Shown here: positions 56,501 to 64,000 of the stretch, piece by piece
How positions within the stretch are numbered: the stretch's first letter is position 1
How the letters are laid out: every line of letters begins with the position of its first letter
Assembly (NCBI GenBank): GCA_964057225.1
Contig: OZ059899.1
Span: forward strand, 11,222,001 to 11,286,000
From: Auanema rhodensis
Taxonomy: Eukaryota; Nematoda; Chromadorea; Rhabditida; Rhabditidae
Direction: 5' to 3'
DNA length: 64,000 nt
Translations under genes and position numbers: made by a program
The notes under the pieces: generated by a model
Told to the model about the DNA's origin: nothing
What the model saw: only the letters and a program-made list of their open reading frames with translations
The model's database searches: none

Positions 56501-59222
56501 AAAACAGGAAGAAATTGAAAAGCAAGTCAAAGAAATGCTTGAGCAAGGCATAATAGAGCCTTCTACATCTCTATTTAATAGCCCTGTAGTACTAGTTAAG
56601 AAGAAAGATGACACGTATAGGTTTGTGACAGATTTTCGAGCTTTAAATAATGTCACACGCAAGCAAACTTATGTCATTCCAAGCATTTCTGACATAGTTG
56701 ATTTGGCAGCAGGCGCCCAATTTTTCTCAAACTTCGATTTAGTGTCAGGATTTTTTCAAATATCCTTGAGAAAATCAGATCGACCACTAACAGCATTTAC
56801 GACCACATCCGGCACATACCAGTACAAACGGATGCCGATGGGCCTTTGTGGAGCCCCTCATACCTTTCAAACAGCAGTAAGGTATTTGCAAAGTAAATGT
56901 TCTTGTAAACTATTTGTTTACTTGGACGATCTATTAGTTATATCTGATACAAGAGAACAACATCTCAAAGATATCGATGATTTACTGCAAGCAGTAGAAG
57001 AATTGGGAATGAAGATAAAGCTTAAGAAATGCGCTTTTGCTCAACCAGAAGTGAAATTTCTAGGACTTATTGTAGGACGTCAAGGTATAAAACCTGACCC
57101 TCAAAAAGTCGCCGCCATACAAGATTATCCGGCACCAAAGAATGCAACAGGTGTACGAGCATTCTTGGGAATGGTTGGATTCTTTCGCAAATTCATGAAA
57201 GATTTTGCACGTATCGCAAGCCCTTTATACGATCTGACAAAGGCAGATACTGAATTCAAATGGGAAAACAAACAAAAAGAAGCTTTAGACCTCCTTAAAA
57301 GAAGTTTAATACAGGCACCCGTTTTAAGCCCACCTAAATCGGACCGCTTGTTTATAGTTGAAAGCGACGGTAGTAACATCGCCATAGGTGCTGTATTATT
57401 ACAACCGGAAGATCCAAAACAACCTCTGAAAAATCTACACCCTATCGCATTTGCAAGCAGAAAACTAGTTAAAGCCGAACGTAACTACGCACCAATCGAG
57501 ATAGAAGCATTAGGCCTTGTATATGCATTAAATCAATTCCGTACATACATTCTTGGAACTCATACTATATGTATTACGGACCATCGACCCCTTACCAGCT
57601 TAATGACACGCAGAGACTTATTTGGTCGTCTTGCGAAGTTCCAGCTGGTCATCCAAGAATATGATATTGAAATAAAATATCGCGCAGGCCAATTAAATAA
57701 AGTATGCGATGCTCTATCTCGATATATAGGTAAAGAAGCTAACGATGCTAAGCCGGAAACAAAGAAGAAGAAAATGGAAGAAATTCACATTAACGCCATA
57801 AATACACCAACAATAAAGGAAATTCAACTGAACACCCCTTGGATTAAACGAACGATAGCGGAGATTGAATATAGAGCACAAAAGAACATGACAGCTAATG
57901 ACAGATATTGTGTCATAAACGACTTGCTATATACAAAACCGACAGACAAAAAGCCACAACCCGCTATCGTAATACCACAAGAACACCCCATAATTGAGGA
58001 AATAATCAAAGTTTTTCATGAGGATCCTACAATTGCAGCACATCAAGGAATTATTAAAACAAAAGAAGCAATTCTAAGAAGATTCTATTGGACAAATATG
58101 CAGAACGACATTACTATATTCATCAAGAACTGCATTAAATGTGCTCAAAGAAAAAAAGATCCACATTCCATGACGGTACAACCAATAGGTCATTTTGAGA
58201 TACCAAGCAAGCCATTTGAACGAGTCCACATGGACGTAATGGGACCATTTCCCCCTTCAAAAAGAAACTGTACCTACGTCATTACCATGCAAGACGCATT
58301 TACAAAATGGTCAACAACAATTGCTGTACCACAAATAACAACGGAAATCACAATTGACCGATTTCTAAGACATTTCGTTTACATTTTTGGACCACCCCAT
58401 CGCTTGATCACCGATAGAGGTTCGAACTTTGTATCTAAAAAGTTCGAAGAAATGTGTACTAAACTTGGAATCAAACATGAACCAACACTACCACACCAAA
58501 AGAACTCAAATGGACAAGTGGAAAGACTTCACAGAACCCTCGAAGAAGGATTAACCCACTACTTAAAAGAGGACCTTAGTGACTGGGATACTATATTACC
58601 AAAAATCACTTTTGCTATTAACAATATTCAGCACGCGACTACAGGGATTGCGCCATACATTGCATTATTCGGTAAAGAATGCAGAATGTCAATGGACGCT
58701 GAATTACCAGAAACGATCACCAAAATTCAAGAAATTTCTGAAGAATTACTCCAAAGAAGACCAGATATGGACAAGAGAGACGAAATAATAAAGAACCGCA
58801 TAGCTAAAAATCAAGAAAATGCGAAAAAGAAGAAAGATAGAACGCAAAGAGCACACCATAGAGACATTCAACCGGGCGACATGGTGATGACGACTATAAA
58901 ATCACACCAAATCGGCCAAAAGCTTCGGAAAAGCTATGATGGACCATACGAAGTCATCAACGTAGAAGGATCAAAAGTTCAAATCAGAAATTCATCAGGA
59001 AAACTACAAGATATCCACAAAGATAACTTGAAAATCTTCTCTCCTGCTTCACAAAACATCTCTTACAACACTCGCGCAAGGTTTCGAGAAAGTCAAGCAG
59101 AAGAAGATAGCGACATCGAAATAATAGAAGTGATCAACAGGAACAACAAGGATAGCATAGATACAGAGCCAGAAGATGAAAATGAAGACGAAATATGGCT
59201 TCCGAGGAATGAAGAAGAATAA
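50517..59222 (+). CDS. Gag-Env-like-PR-RT-RNase H-IN polyprotein of element C
   Basis: A single uninterrupted frame of 2901 codons (numbered from the GTG at 50517). There is no ATG until residue 334 (51516), so either a spliced 5' exon or a non-AUG start supplies the first 333 residues. Domains: disordered N-terminal extension with repeated LSVxTDK-like peptides (1-333); capsid-like Gag (about 350-530); Asn/Gln/Arg/Gly-rich nucleocapsid-like tail without CCHC (about 545-650); Env-like region (653-1611); aspartic protease with D-S-G at 1695-1697; RT with YLDD at 2135-2138; RNase H with first Asp at 2284; integrase with HHCC finger (H2501, H2509, C2539, C2542), catalytic D2573, D2633 and E2669 (35 residues between the last two); a GPY/F module near 2800; and a short acidic tail. 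All catalytic residues are present. Gag and Pol are in the same frame, so no frameshift regulates their ratio. Confidence 0.93.
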   Translation: MARRYSSAVPALYPSESSDDIAVASRTRSRTRLLSVQIEEPEQEVKPKVEKTFIPREGTYSPPDNTEEDPDFYIQDYNIQTSASTPKVHSFKSNKKIQKIQKPKQITSNTSPATPHLNLSTLSVNTDNDLASSFELTLTPQAFSTPIENSQLNKTSSLTIRKSPLSVITDKLDSKKLDSKKINKRKTNTPRRRSTSNNPVEPNQEITEVLPLSLTTDKFKSKKSLTARLIKVLNLSPGEVTTEQVDNSLHVSSNPTLNKSDSAIPSSSVSIHSTPQATSRIIKLPGKRFSSAAPTISYPTSGNSKKGGKNLTARSSGSKGITSSRTYPEDIPTMTETPRLPGAGKSTIAHALSSPYCPIYDGSRNFRDFVAKFNTFSNALGLVMPERLTILPLLLKNDRAEEAYLELPDKVRTAGPWVTLIEELTSKLCPEYNQDPALITLQNSTQGDLSIDGFAQTLRNLSLNAFSNSDTHKDHILRSTFLRGLKNTIRPGVIRAKPKTFAEAVDSARWEESITNQVADPQALLVNAIERTFPPRRNNGGRGMARGYQSFNNKNYQNYNNYNNYHPNFQNNQNYHKFSKNQKGWNFQNPFARNRNFGDRGRNYQNQNQNGYQRSHNASQNQEMSNNRQRNNSTFRGNNNNRGRGRGSRVNNLTLISPLTLAVALSVILSLVTTAEAYQLCTKATGGALLRPPSLRKCLLPPIKHILRTKVHLYTRNQTAHEWDAWRCSKEIHKMCIRDLLFLRDTNTTIARIEKIPAAECRLAVRDRRWNWSELKKIDSITYATDEPSFSPGRSFNNELCKEKARLVIERGAMTRMPDETIISNLILNTEGCLAHHGECASDTSIIIWEKQPYEYRCNYIDMSEYDAIIGDGIILLPTTQSALVIDQKEIPKQISSCFKQPIFHTTTGNYILLPQYPNDTNIPVLIEREYKKLPAKRDKRAIAECTVELNKEWIQKQEDFETLILNICPYPFLRPVMSNPGIYQIIPLIKARRAVNPSYSIIDWVSAHPEKFYFFLRSPVSDKSIQRFLQTYEIHDPEEAILYFLAQKELAATTRGAIRYLTSQQLLEQIGDRLTAHEFDEKLLEKDGSYCERAESIAMELAYTPVIFENNLSVPSRQEVLKSFVNMPPIRPTLTTDNADERIVLRNTLYLYHNLMTLRVIRPNKTAAAVDDEKFRQLTINVPDTNKLYRDKDSNYGISIGPHPRIQTPSADTRQLLIKTFLPLLEDIETPPYLTRRLSLTTTTDKPASLVQETTISYTTRIPTTTIVDTTTAVITTTLSPTTLATVTDTASRTLRKQRTSSPPVETREIQAQATYTASKVNNEIQFNLNVSRRIAQDHLQYTTTLIQEELQKRFMESYESICEIQNRYLELWRSILHIEPTIAMRTILGREDIAARFVGSDIVHVHICLPLQPKAVYHNHKINDTCYLETPVITEDERLYFAAPGSRDLLTHGKEIDCEHVPTDVYYQNGEWININGSVEVKPISLFDKAQYHQLTPLKFTCANLYTNLSLRVYSMSTAIAYGASLASIQQNHVLHTIHNDPKITSAFNLLKKGSDYISKAAEFTTSAWTSVKQFLIGSIERTLIFIGSIVTIAAVLIILFVVAKFWFFRATPLTVMHVHEIDNEPPGYEETLELVSRPDQQMPDNIMKQYYPALVTFIPIAIPFVASIASAETKLPLIYISVEDKLILALWDSGSSVSYVRLSTLKYLNMAENVKKRHLVAMAANKSTFTFYGKINLVIEIAGYEIEHTFLVSNDHDCPAPALIGLDFMKALDSENIDVSLKPSKKRLEIGNNAIPLIGNESIKHTEITVNIINLRTKTLKPDEEAPIPIKTDKPLESNEVVVLGDSGSALKSLYPTAFRDTSGVYVMFRNDTDETIAMEANSVIGQAIIGEIPACEPFKHKPILPYVPPEADWESKLPYFPRHFIKDLDLENADLTKEEKHELTKIIESHREAFLNEDRKIGLFKGPIEHTIPLRTDMDMPKPRITRIPLGKQEEIEKQVKEMLEQGIIEPSTSLFNSPVVLVKKKDDTYRFVTDFRALNNVTRKQTYVIPSISDIVDLAAGAQFFSNFDLVSGFFQISLRKSDRPLTAFTTTSGTYQYKRMPMGLCGAPHTFQTAVRYLQSKCSCKLFVYLDDLLVISDTREQHLKDIDDLLQAVEELGMKIKLKKCAFAQPEVKFLGLIVGRQGIKPDPQKVAAIQDYPAPKNATGVRAFLGMVGFFRKFMKDFARIASPLYDLTKADTEFKWENKQKEALDLLKRSLIQAPVLSPPKSDRLFIVESDGSNIAIGAVLLQPEDPKQPLKNLHPIAFASRKLVKAERNYAPIEIEALGLVYALNQFRTYILGTHTICITDHRPLTSLMTRRDLFGRLAKFQLVIQEYDIEIKYRAGQLNKVCDALSRYIGKEANDAKPETKKKKMEEIHINAINTPTIKEIQLNTPWIKRTIAEIEYRAQKNMTANDRYCVINDLLYTKPTDKKPQPAIVIPQEHPIIEEIIKVFHEDPTIAAHQGIIKTKEAILRRFYWTNMQNDITIFIKNCIKCAQRKKDPHSMTVQPIGHFEIPSKPFERVHMDVMGPFPPSKRNCTYVITMQDAFTKWSTTIAVPQITTEITIDRFLRHFVYIFGPPHRLITDRGSNFVSKKFEEMCTKLGIKHEPTLPHQKNSNGQVERLHRTLEEGLTHYLKEDLSDWDTILPKITFAINNIQHATTGIAPYIALFGKECRMSMDAELPETITKIQEISEELLQRRPDMDKRDEIIKNRIAKNQENAKKKKDRTQRAHHRDIQPGDMVMTTIKSHQIGQKLRKSYDGPYEVINVEGSKVQIRNSSGKLQDIHKDNLKIFSPASQNISYNTRARFRESQAEEDSDIEIIEVINRNNKDSIDTEPEDENEDEIWLPRNEEE
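50880..51169 (+). repeat. Three 20-bp palindromes in the 5' coding extension
   Basis: TTATCAGT-N4-ACTGATAA at 50880-50899 and 51009-51028, and the same with one mismatch in the arms at 51150-51169. They encode the repeated Leu-Ser-Val/Leu-x-Thr-Asp-Lys/Asn peptide. They are conserved in element A. Confidence 0.75.
52473..55349 (+). other. Env-like glycoprotein region of element C polyprotein
   Basis: Residues 653-1611. A hydrophobic segment of about 22 residues ends in Ala-Glu-Ala (677), a good signal-peptidase context. It is followed by cysteines whose spacing is kept in element B (for example the Trp-Arg-Cys and Gly-Cys-x7-Cys blocks). A furin-like RDKR lies at 938-941. A Thr-rich stalk covers about residues 1240-1300. 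A conserved block with Ala-Met-Arg-Thr and Asp-Ile-Ala-Ala follows, then several N-glycosylation sites and a 26-residue membrane span at 1586-1611. The probable role is cell-surface attachment or fusion. No homology search was possible, so the fold class is open. Confidence 0.75.
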
Positions 59223-59909
59223 CAACAAGATAATGCTACGTTATTTAAATTATTGTAACAAAATAACGATGAATTAGAAAAAAAAAATTAATGCTAAATA
59301 ACATTCAAAATAAAAATAGCATTTAATAGAGATTGAGAAAGGAAAAATAAGGCAAATTCTAAACGAGGAGATGTTATGACTAATGGTTCCAAGTTACCGT
59401 AATCCTATGCGGACTAGAGGACATTTTGACAACCATCCGAGCTCCATGTGCCTCTCCAAATAAGATGAGATAAACACTGGTAGGCGTATAAATCACAATT
59501 TCATCTTAAGTGGTAGTCTCCATTAGTAATCAAGGATTCACTCTGGGAGACATATGGAGATACATTATTAAATCATAATCTCGGTTCAATTTAGAAATGA
59601 GTACTTCTTGAGACCATTAGTCAAAATAATAACATATTCCCATTCATTACTAGCCCCTTATTCTACAATCTCTATTAGGAAATGCTTGAATATTAAGATA
59701 ATTAATTTATGAAATTAATAATATTCTAATTCATCGTTACTTTATATTATATCGAACCCTTCTTATAAATTATTGTAATTTTGTTTTTATACTAATTAAA
59801 ACTCTATCATACTATAGTTATTGTGAAGCTAAAATAATTGAACTCTAAAACTCAGTTACATATAAGCCCAAATTTTTGTTTTAAATATCGCGAGGTCGCG
59901 ACAATCTTT
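59223..59909 (+). other. 3' non-coding stretch of element C
   Basis: About 690 bp between the stop codon and the polypurine tract. AT-rich, many stops in all frames, no recognisable gene. The accessory gene of element B has no counterpart here. Confidence 0.7.
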
Positions 59910-59918
59910 GAAAAAGGG
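59910..59918 (+). promoter_or_regulatory. Polypurine tract of element C
   Basis: GAAAAAGGG two bases before the 3' LTR, the expected plus-strand primer. Confidence 0.75.
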
Positions 59919-59920
59919 CA

Positions 59921-60286
59921 CGTTCCATTCGGAGACTCTATATATGTAACTGCAGGGTTAGAGCCAGACCGACTAGAGGAATGAGGAATGGCACCGCCTT
60001 CCCTCATGCCCCTATTCGGGAGTTCGCCCCTTTGCAAGCCCATGGACGGTTTGCATCTAACTTAGTTAATCTTATATATTAGTCTTTGTCTTGTAAATGT
60101 AGTTTACTTTATCCTTGTGTTATTGTATTGTAATGATATTGTATTGTGTATAATAAATCTATATATTTCCTTATCTTATGTAATCCTTATGCTCTGTTTC
60201 CATACCGCTACACTTATGGAATACTATACGCGTAGTTGAGCAGACTACAATGGTCTGTTCAATATACGTAGGAGCATAATGGAACG
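59921..60286 (+). repeat. 3' LTR of element C (366 bp)
   Basis: No difference from the 5' LTR found on reading. Right flank ATTC completes the target duplication. Confidence 0.95.
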
Positions 60287-60816
60287 ATTCCGATTCATTA
60301 ACTAGATCGTGGTCAGCATTTTACAACATTGATAAAATAGAAACTGAGAAAAAAACATCAACAAATGACACTATTAACTTGGTTTTTTGAACAGCTTTTT
60401 TATATTTCTTTTTTCACTATGAGAGAACTTATATTTATTGCTTTTTCAAAATTTTCCATTTTTAACATTATACATCTTGACTATCACACATTGAGAACAA
60501 CAGATGGCAATGTTGGTTGTCACGTCATATTTCAAGCAGTTAGATTTTCAGACACATTAATACCTTTGACCATTCTTCTTATGAGTTTTGTAACGATAGA
60601 TCGTAATAGGAAATGAATTGCTATAATATGAAAAAATACAAGACATAGTCAACATTGATTTCCCCAAATAGTATCATGTTTGCTTGTTATTCAATTAGAA
60701 CACTTATTTTTTGATTGTTTTCTTCAAATATTCTTTTTTTTTCTTTAACAAAGTTATGACTGAGATCAAAATTTGAACTTACTTTTGAACAATTGAACAG
60801 AAATTTAAAAAATATT

Positions 60817-60890
60817 TGCCGCCAGCAGGGGTCGAACCTGCGACCTTGGGCTTATTAGACCCACGCTCTAACCGACTGAGCTGTGGCAGC
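60817..60890 (-). tRNA. tRNA-Ile(AAT), degenerate
   Basis: C3T makes a U-G acceptor pair and T8C removes the conserved U8. Probably impaired. Confidence 0.75.
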
Positions 60891-61480
60891 TACGAAAGTA
60901 AGAAATAACAAAGCGCTGATTATAGGAAACGTGAATGAATGCAGATATTCTCAATTCCGATTCATTAACTAGATCGTGGTCAGCATTTTACAACATTGAT
61001 AAAATAGAAACTGAGAAAAAAACATCAACAAATGACACTATTAACTTGGTTTTTTGAACAGCTTTTTTATATTTCTTTTTTCACTATGAGAGAACTTATA
61101 TTTATTGCTTTTTCAAAATTTTCCATTTTTAACATTATACATCTTGACTATCACACATTGAGAACAACAGATGGCAATGTTGGTTGTCACGTCATATTTC
61201 ATGCAGTTAGATTTTCAGACACATTAATACCTTTGACCATTCTTCTTATGAGTTTTGTAACGATAGATCGTAATAGGAAATGAATTGCTATAATATGAAA
61301 AAATACAAGACATAGTCAACATTGATTTCCCCAAATAGTATCATGTTTGCTTGTTATTCAATTAGAACACTTATTTTTTGATTGTTTTCTTCAAATATTC
61401 TTTTTTTTTTAACAAAGTTATGACTGAGATCAAAATTTGAACTTACTTTTGAACAATTAAACAGAAATTTAAAAAATAAT

Positions 61481-61554
61481 TGCCGCCAGCAGGGGTCGAA
61501 CCTGCGACCTTGGGCTTATTAGACCCACGCTCTAACCGACTGAGCTATGGCGGC
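61481..61554 (-). tRNA. trnI-AAU: tRNA-Ile(AAT)
   Basis: Consensus; a base differs just downstream of the 3' end, shared with the copy at 63476. Confidence 0.95.
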
Positions 61555-62145
61555 TACGAAAGAACGAAATAACAAAGCGCTGATTATAGGAAACGTGAAT
61601 GAATGCAGATATTCTCAATTCCGATTCATTAACTAGATCGTGGTCAGCATTTTACAACATTGATAAAATAGAAACTGAGAAAAAAACATCAACAAATGAC
61701 ACTATTAACTTGGTTTTTTGAACAGCTTTTTTATATTTCTTTTTTCACTATGAGAGAACTTATATTTATTGCTTTTTCAAAATTTTCCATTTTTAACATT
61801 ATACATCTTGACTATCACACATTGAGAACAACAGATGGCAATGTTGGTTGTCACGTCATATTTCATGCAGTTAGATTTTCAGACACATTAATACCTTTGA
61901 CCATTCTTCTTATGAGTTTTGTAACGATAGATCGTAATAGGAAATGAATTGCTATAATATGAAAAAATACAAGACATAGTCAACATTGATTTCCCCAAAT
62001 AGTATCATGTTTGCTTGTTATTCAATTAGAACACTTATTTTTTGATTGTTTTCTTCAAATATTCTTTTTTTTTTTAACAAAGTTATGACTGAGATCAAAA
62101 TTTGAACTTACTTTTGAACAATTAAACAGAAATTTAAAAAATATT

Positions 62146-62219
62146 TGCCGCCAGCAGGGGTCGAACCTGCGACCTTGGGCTTATTAGACCCACGCTCTAA
62201 CCGACTGAGCTATGGCGGC
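62146..62219 (-). tRNA. trnI-AAU: tRNA-Ile(AAT)
   Basis: Consensus. Confidence 0.95.
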
Positions 62220-62812
62220 TACGAAAGTACGAAATAACAAAGCGCTGATTATAGGAAACGTGAATGAATGCAGATATTCTCAATTCCGATTCATTAACTA
62301 GATCGTGGTCAGCATTTTACAACATTGATAAAATAGAAACTGAGAAAAAAACATCAACAAATGACACTATTAACTTGGTTTTTTGAACAGCTTTTTTATA
62401 TTTCTTTTTTCACTATGAGAGAACTTATATTTATTGCTTTTTCAAAATTTTCCATTTTTAACATTATGCATCTTGACTATCACACATTGAGAACAACAGA
62501 TGGCAATGTTGGTTGTCACGTCATATTTCATGCAGTTAGATTTTCAGACACATTAATACCTTTGACCATTCTTCTTATGAGTTTTGTAACGATAGATCGT
62601 AATAGGAAATGAATTGCTATAATATGAAAAAATACAAGACATAGTCAACATTGATTTCCCCAAATAGTATCATGTTTGCTTGTTATTCAATTAGAACACT
62701 TATTTTTTGATTGTTTTCTTGAAATATTCTTTTTTTTTCTTTAACAAAGTTATGACTGAGATCAAAATTTGAACTTACTTTTGAACAATTGAACAGAAAT
62801 TTAAAAAATATT

Positions 62813-62886
62813 TTCCGCCAGCAGGGGTCGAACCTGCGACCTTGGGCTTATTAGACCCACGCTCTAACCGACTGAGCTATGGCGGC
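62813..62886 (-). tRNA. tRNA-Ile(AAT), C72A variant
   Basis: The first acceptor pair becomes a G1-A72 mismatch. Confidence 0.8.
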
Positions 62887-63475
62887 TACGAAAGTACGAA
62901 ATAACAAAGCGCTGATTATAGGAAACGTGAATGAATGCAGATATTCTCAATTCCGATTCATTAACTAGATCGTGGTCAGCATTTTACAACATTGATAAAA
63001 TAGAAACTGAGAAAAAAACATCAACAAATGACACTATTAACTTGATTTTTTGAACAGCTTTTTTATATTTTTTTTTCACTATGAGAGAACTTATATTTAT
63101 TGCTTTTTCAAAATTTTCCATTTTTAACATTATACATCTTGACTATCACACATTGAGAACAACAGTTGGCAATGTTGGTTGTCACGTCATATTTCATGCA
63201 GTTAGATTTTCAGACACATTAATACCTTTGACCATTCTTCTTATGAGTTTTGTAACGATAGATCGTAATAGGAAATGAATTGCTATAATATGAAAAAATA
63301 CAAGACATAGTCAACATTGATTTCCCCAAATAGTATCATGTTTGCTTGTTATTCAATTAGAACACTTATTTTTTGATTGTTTTCTTCAAATATTCTTTTT
63401 TTTTTAACAAAGTTATGACTGAGATCAAAATTTGAACTTACTTTTGAACAATTAAACAGAAATTTAAAAAATAAT

Positions 63476-63549
63476 TGCCGCCAGCAGGGGTCGAACCTGC
63501 GACCTTGGGCTTATTAGACCCACGCTCTAACCGACTGAGCTATGGCGGC
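63476..63549 (-). tRNA. trnI-AAU: tRNA-Ile(AAT)
   Basis: Consensus. Confidence 0.95.
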
Positions 63550-64000
63550 TACGAAAGAACGAAATAACAAAGCGCTGATTATAGGAAACGTGAATGAATG
63601 CAGATATTCTCAATTCCGATTCATTAACTAGATCGTGGTCAGCATTTTACAACATTGATAAAATAGAAACTGAGAAAAAAACATCAACAAATGACACTAT
63701 TAACTTGGTTTTTTGAACAGCTTTTTTATATTTCTTTTTTCACTATGAGAGAACTTATATTTATTGCTTTTTCAAAATTTTCCATTTTTAACATTATACA
63801 TCTTGACTATCACACATTGAGAACAACAGATGGCAATGTTGGTTGTCACGTCATATTTCATGCAGTTAGATTTTCAGACACATTAATACCTTTGACCATT
63901 CTTCTTATGAGTTTTGTAACGATAGATCGTAATAGGAAATGAATTGCTATAATATGAAAAAATACAAGACATAGTCAACATTGATTTCCCCAAATAGTAT

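Larger units (their letters stand above)
48224..60286 (+). mobile_element. LTR retroelement C (Ty3/Gypsy type), complete and intact, 12.06 kb
   Basis: Two 366-bp LTRs that I find identical by eye flank an 11.3-kb interior. A perfect 4-bp target duplication, ATTC (48220-48223 and 60287-60290), shows insertion into the spacer of a tRNA unit. The order is LTR, PBS, 1.9-kb leader with an opposite-strand gene, one ORF (50517-59222), 0.7-kb 3' non-coding stretch, polypurine tract, LTR. Identical LTRs and an unbroken ORF point to a very recent insertion, possibly an active source copy. It is larger than usual Ty3/Gypsy elements because of the leader and the Env-like insert. Confidence 0.95.
60287..64000 (-). 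repeat. tRNA-Ile tandem array, block 5
   Basis: Five tRNAs and a final partial spacer cut by the window edge. Most spacers here share a private variant (ACAGATGGC in place of ACAGTTGGC) not seen left of element C. Three-unit recurrence is again visible (61481 and 63476). Confidence 0.95.

Noticed and set aside
55790..56662. 290-codon minus-strand ORF inside element C pol
   Set aside because: It lies entirely antisense to the protease-RT region, which is clearly coding, and shows no motif of its own.

Overview
The window is animal-type nuclear DNA, AT-rich, most likely from a nematode (low to moderate confidence). The hints are a 45-nt GT-AG intron ending in TTTTTAG, strong TTTTTCAG acceptor-like tracts, and animal-type LTR and MULE elements. 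There is no ordinary single-copy host protein gene. The host backbone is a tandem array of units of about 667 bp. Each unit carries one tRNA-Ile(AAT) gene, read on the minus strand in most of the array. I count 49 full-length tRNA copies (31 matching the consensus, 18 with one or more changes), one copy split by a transposon and one truncated copy.

Layout: (1) 1-4434, the 5' part of an LTR retroelement on the minus strand (element A), running off the left edge. (2) 4435-18602, tRNA array, interrupted by a MULE DNA transposon (5877-8518) that sits inside a tRNA gene, and by a segment of the array in inverted orientation (11726-13600). (3) 18603-29273, a second Ty3/Gypsy-type element (element B) with 417-bp LTRs, a polyprotein broken in four places, and an intact extra gene before the 3' LTR. 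(4) 29274-48223, uninterrupted tRNA array of 29 units. (5) 48224-60286, a complete, apparently very young element (element C), same family as A, with 366-bp LTRs that look identical and one unbroken ORF of about 8.7 kb. (6) 60287-64000, tRNA array to the right edge.

The most unusual biology is in the retroelements. In A/C and in the diverged B, a long secreted/membrane glycoprotein-like region is embedded in the polyprotein between Gag and protease. It has a signal-peptide-like segment, conserved cysteines, a furin-like basic site, a Thr-rich stalk and a C-terminal membrane span. The order is therefore Gag, Env-like, PR, RT, RNase H, IN, instead of the retroviral order with Env last. Two membrane passes would keep Gag and Pol in the cytosol with the glycoprotein in the lumen. 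Elements A and C also carry, in the long leader between LTR and Gag, a candidate two-exon gene on the opposite strand. Element B instead carries a sense-strand accessory gene with its own TATA box downstream of integrase. The small recurrent ORFs of 65-115 codons seen in every tandem unit are treated as non-coding.
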